A stretch of 64,000 bases of DNA from Agromyces sp. LHK192 (lineage in GTDB: Bacteria; Actinomycetota; Actinomycetes; Actinomycetales; Microbacteriaceae). The translations under genes and the position numbers were made by a program. Below the pieces are notes generated by a model. That model did not search any database. It was not told the DNA's origin and saw only the letters and a list, made by a program, of their open reading frames with translations. The stretch lies in assembly GCF_004006235.1 (NCBI RefSeq), contig NZ_CP034753.1, positions 3,968,001 to 4,032,000 of the forward strand, given 5' to 3'. Positions 62,858 to 64,000 of this stretch are shown piece after piece (position 1 is the stretch's first letter; every line of letters starts with the position of its first letter).

Positions 62858-64000
62858 TCAGCGCTGCGCGCGGGCGGCGGTCGTGGAAGCGGCGTCGGAT
62901 GCCCCGGCGCCGGCAGCGGCGGCCGGCTGCGGGTTGCCGGCCTGGGCGTGCCCCGCCTGGAACATCGCGAGCATGCGCCGCGTGACGGCGAAGCCGCCGA
63001 AGATGTTGATGCTGGCGAGCAGCACGGCGACGGCCGCGAGGATCTGCACGACGAGGACGTCGCTGGTGATCTGCACCATCGCGCCGACGATGATGATGCC
63101 CGAGATCGCGTTGGTCACGCTCATGAGCGGCGTGTGCAGCGCGTGGGCGACCTTGCCGATGACGTAGAAGCCGACGACGACCGCGAGCACCAGCACGGTG
63201 AAGTGCTGGGGGAGCGGTGCCGGAGCGATCGCGTTCACGGCGAAGAGCGCGGCGATGCCGACGGCGACCAGCGCCGTCTTCTTCACCGCGGACATGGGCT
63301 TCTTCGGCTCGGGCGCGGCGGCGGCCGGCGCCGGCGCTGCGGATGCCGCGGGCGCGGCCGACACCTGCACGGGGGGCGGCGGCCAGGTGACGTCGCCGCC
63401 GCGGGTGACGGTGACGGCGCGCTGCACGACGTCGTCGAAGTCGAGCTCGAGCCGGCCGTCCTTCGCGGGCGTGAGCAGCTTCAGCAGGTTGACGATGTTC
63501 GTGCCGTACAGCTGCGATGCCTGGGTCGGCAGGCGCGAGGCGAGGTCGGTGTAGCCGAGGATCGTCACGCCGTTGGGCGTCACGATGCGCTCACCCGCGA
63601 CCGAGCCCTCGACGTTTCCGCCCTGGCCGGCCGCCATGTCGACGATGACGCTGCCGGACTTCATGCTCGCGACATCCGCCGCGGTGATCAGCTTGGGTGC
63701 CGCGCGGCCGGGGATGAGCGCGGTGGTGACGATGATGTCGACGTCGGCGGCCTGCTCGGAGTAGATCTCGGCCGCGCGGCGGTCGTACGCCTCGCTCGTG
63801 GCCTTCGCGTAGCCGTCGGTGGACTGCTCGACCTCGACCTCGACCTTCAGGTACTCGCCCCCGATCGACTTGACCTGGTCGGCGACCTCGGGCCGCGGGT
63901 CGGTGGCGCGCACGATCGCGCCGAGGCTCGAGGCCGCGCCGATGGCGGCGAGCCCCGCGACGCCGGCGCCCGCGACGAGCACCTTCGCCGGCGGCACCTT
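62858..64000 (-). CDS. pntA: NAD(P) transhydrogenase subunit alpha (5' end outside window)
   Basis: The C-terminal 380 residues of PntA are visible; the N-terminal part (about 130 residues) lies beyond 64000. The NAD-binding motif [20 protein letters not shown] is near the visible start, followed by [31 protein letters not shown], and, after a Pro/Ala linker, three to four membrane helices including [20 protein letters not shown] and [20 protein letters not shown]. The linker with many Ala/Pro joins the soluble and membrane domains. Operon with pntB. Confidence 0.94.
   Translation of the reverse strand, partial: KVPPAKVLVAGAGVAGLAAIGAASSLGAIVRATDPRPEVADQVKSIGGEYLKVEVEVEQSTDGYAKATSEAYDRRAAEIYSEQAADVDIIVTTALIPGRAAPKLITAADVASMKSGSVIVDMAAGQGGNVEGSVAGERIVTPNGVTILGYTDLASRLPTQASQLYGTNIVNLLKLLTPAKDGRLELDFDDVVQRAVTVTRGGDVTWPPPPVQVSAAPAASAAPAPAAAAPEPKKPMSAVKKTALVAVGIAALFAVNAIAPAPLPQHFTVLVLAVVVGFYVIGKVAHALHTPLMSVTNAISGIIIVGAMVQITSDVLVVQILAAVAVLLASINIFGGFAVTRRMLAMFQAGHAQAGNPQPAAAAGAGASDAASTTAARAQR

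Overview
The window is very GC-rich DNA (about 70 %) from an actinobacterium. Start and stop overlaps such as ATGA, GTG/TTG starts, zinc-free L28/L33/S14 and protein similarity suggest the family Microbacteriaceae (Agromyces/Microbacterium-like). This placement is inference. The heptamer GGATGCC/GGCATCC is scattered through genes and spacers at several times the density expected from composition.

Layout. 1-2.2 kb: end of a peptide ABC importer operon. 2.2-4.9 kb: two divergent MarR-like regulators with low-complexity domains, then a TetR/DoxX-like pair around a clear operator. 5.0-10.8 kb: a polyamine-type ABC importer (ATPase, binding protein, two permeases) divergent from a FadR-type regulator that is coupled to a stand-alone Cache-domain protein. 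10.8-17.2 kb: a TetR regulator and alpha/beta hydrolase around two palindromes, a VOC protein, an FAD-Rieske oxidoreductase, an F420-type LLM oxidoreductase and a flavodoxin-like reductase. 17.2-25.7 kb: CinA-C, dCTP deaminase, lipoprotein, tRNA-Gly(CCC), methyltransferase, class II amidotransferase, a beta-lactamase-fold protein without its catalytic residues, and a Pif1/RecD-like helicase. 25.7-29.3 kb: CopD/CtaG fusion, HU and the rpmB-rpmG-rpsN operon. 29.4-32.8 kb: glycine betaine ABC importer. 33.2-35.2 kb: glutamate decarboxylase with a YrhK-like protein. 35.3-39.3 kb: a zinc ABC operon ending in its Fur-family regulator, with a Zur-like box inside the promoter. 39.4-45.4 kb: GNAT, branched-chain/pyruvate dehydrogenase E1-alpha, E1-beta and E2, an aminotransferase and a small membrane protein. 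45.4-47.3 kb: WXG100-like protein plus alpha/beta hydrolase. 47.4-52.8 kb: epoxide hydrolase, phosphotransferase, a low-Mr tyrosine phosphatase coupled to purB, and two membrane proteins. 52.9-61.4 kb: an iron-regulated NRPS-independent siderophore operon. 61.4-64 kb: pntB and a partial pntA.

The most notable system is the siderophore operon. An IdeR/DtxR-like box precedes a group II decarboxylase, an amine N-hydroxylase, an acyltransferase fused to an IucA/IucC synthetase, a penicillin-acylase-type Ntn hydrolase without an obvious signal peptide, and a second acyltransferase, all overlapping or nearly so. The first three steps match desferrioxamine logic. The Ntn hydrolase and duplicated acyltransferase suggest an acylation/deacylation step not found in the classic desABCD set. 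No mobile element, prophage or CRISPR array was seen.
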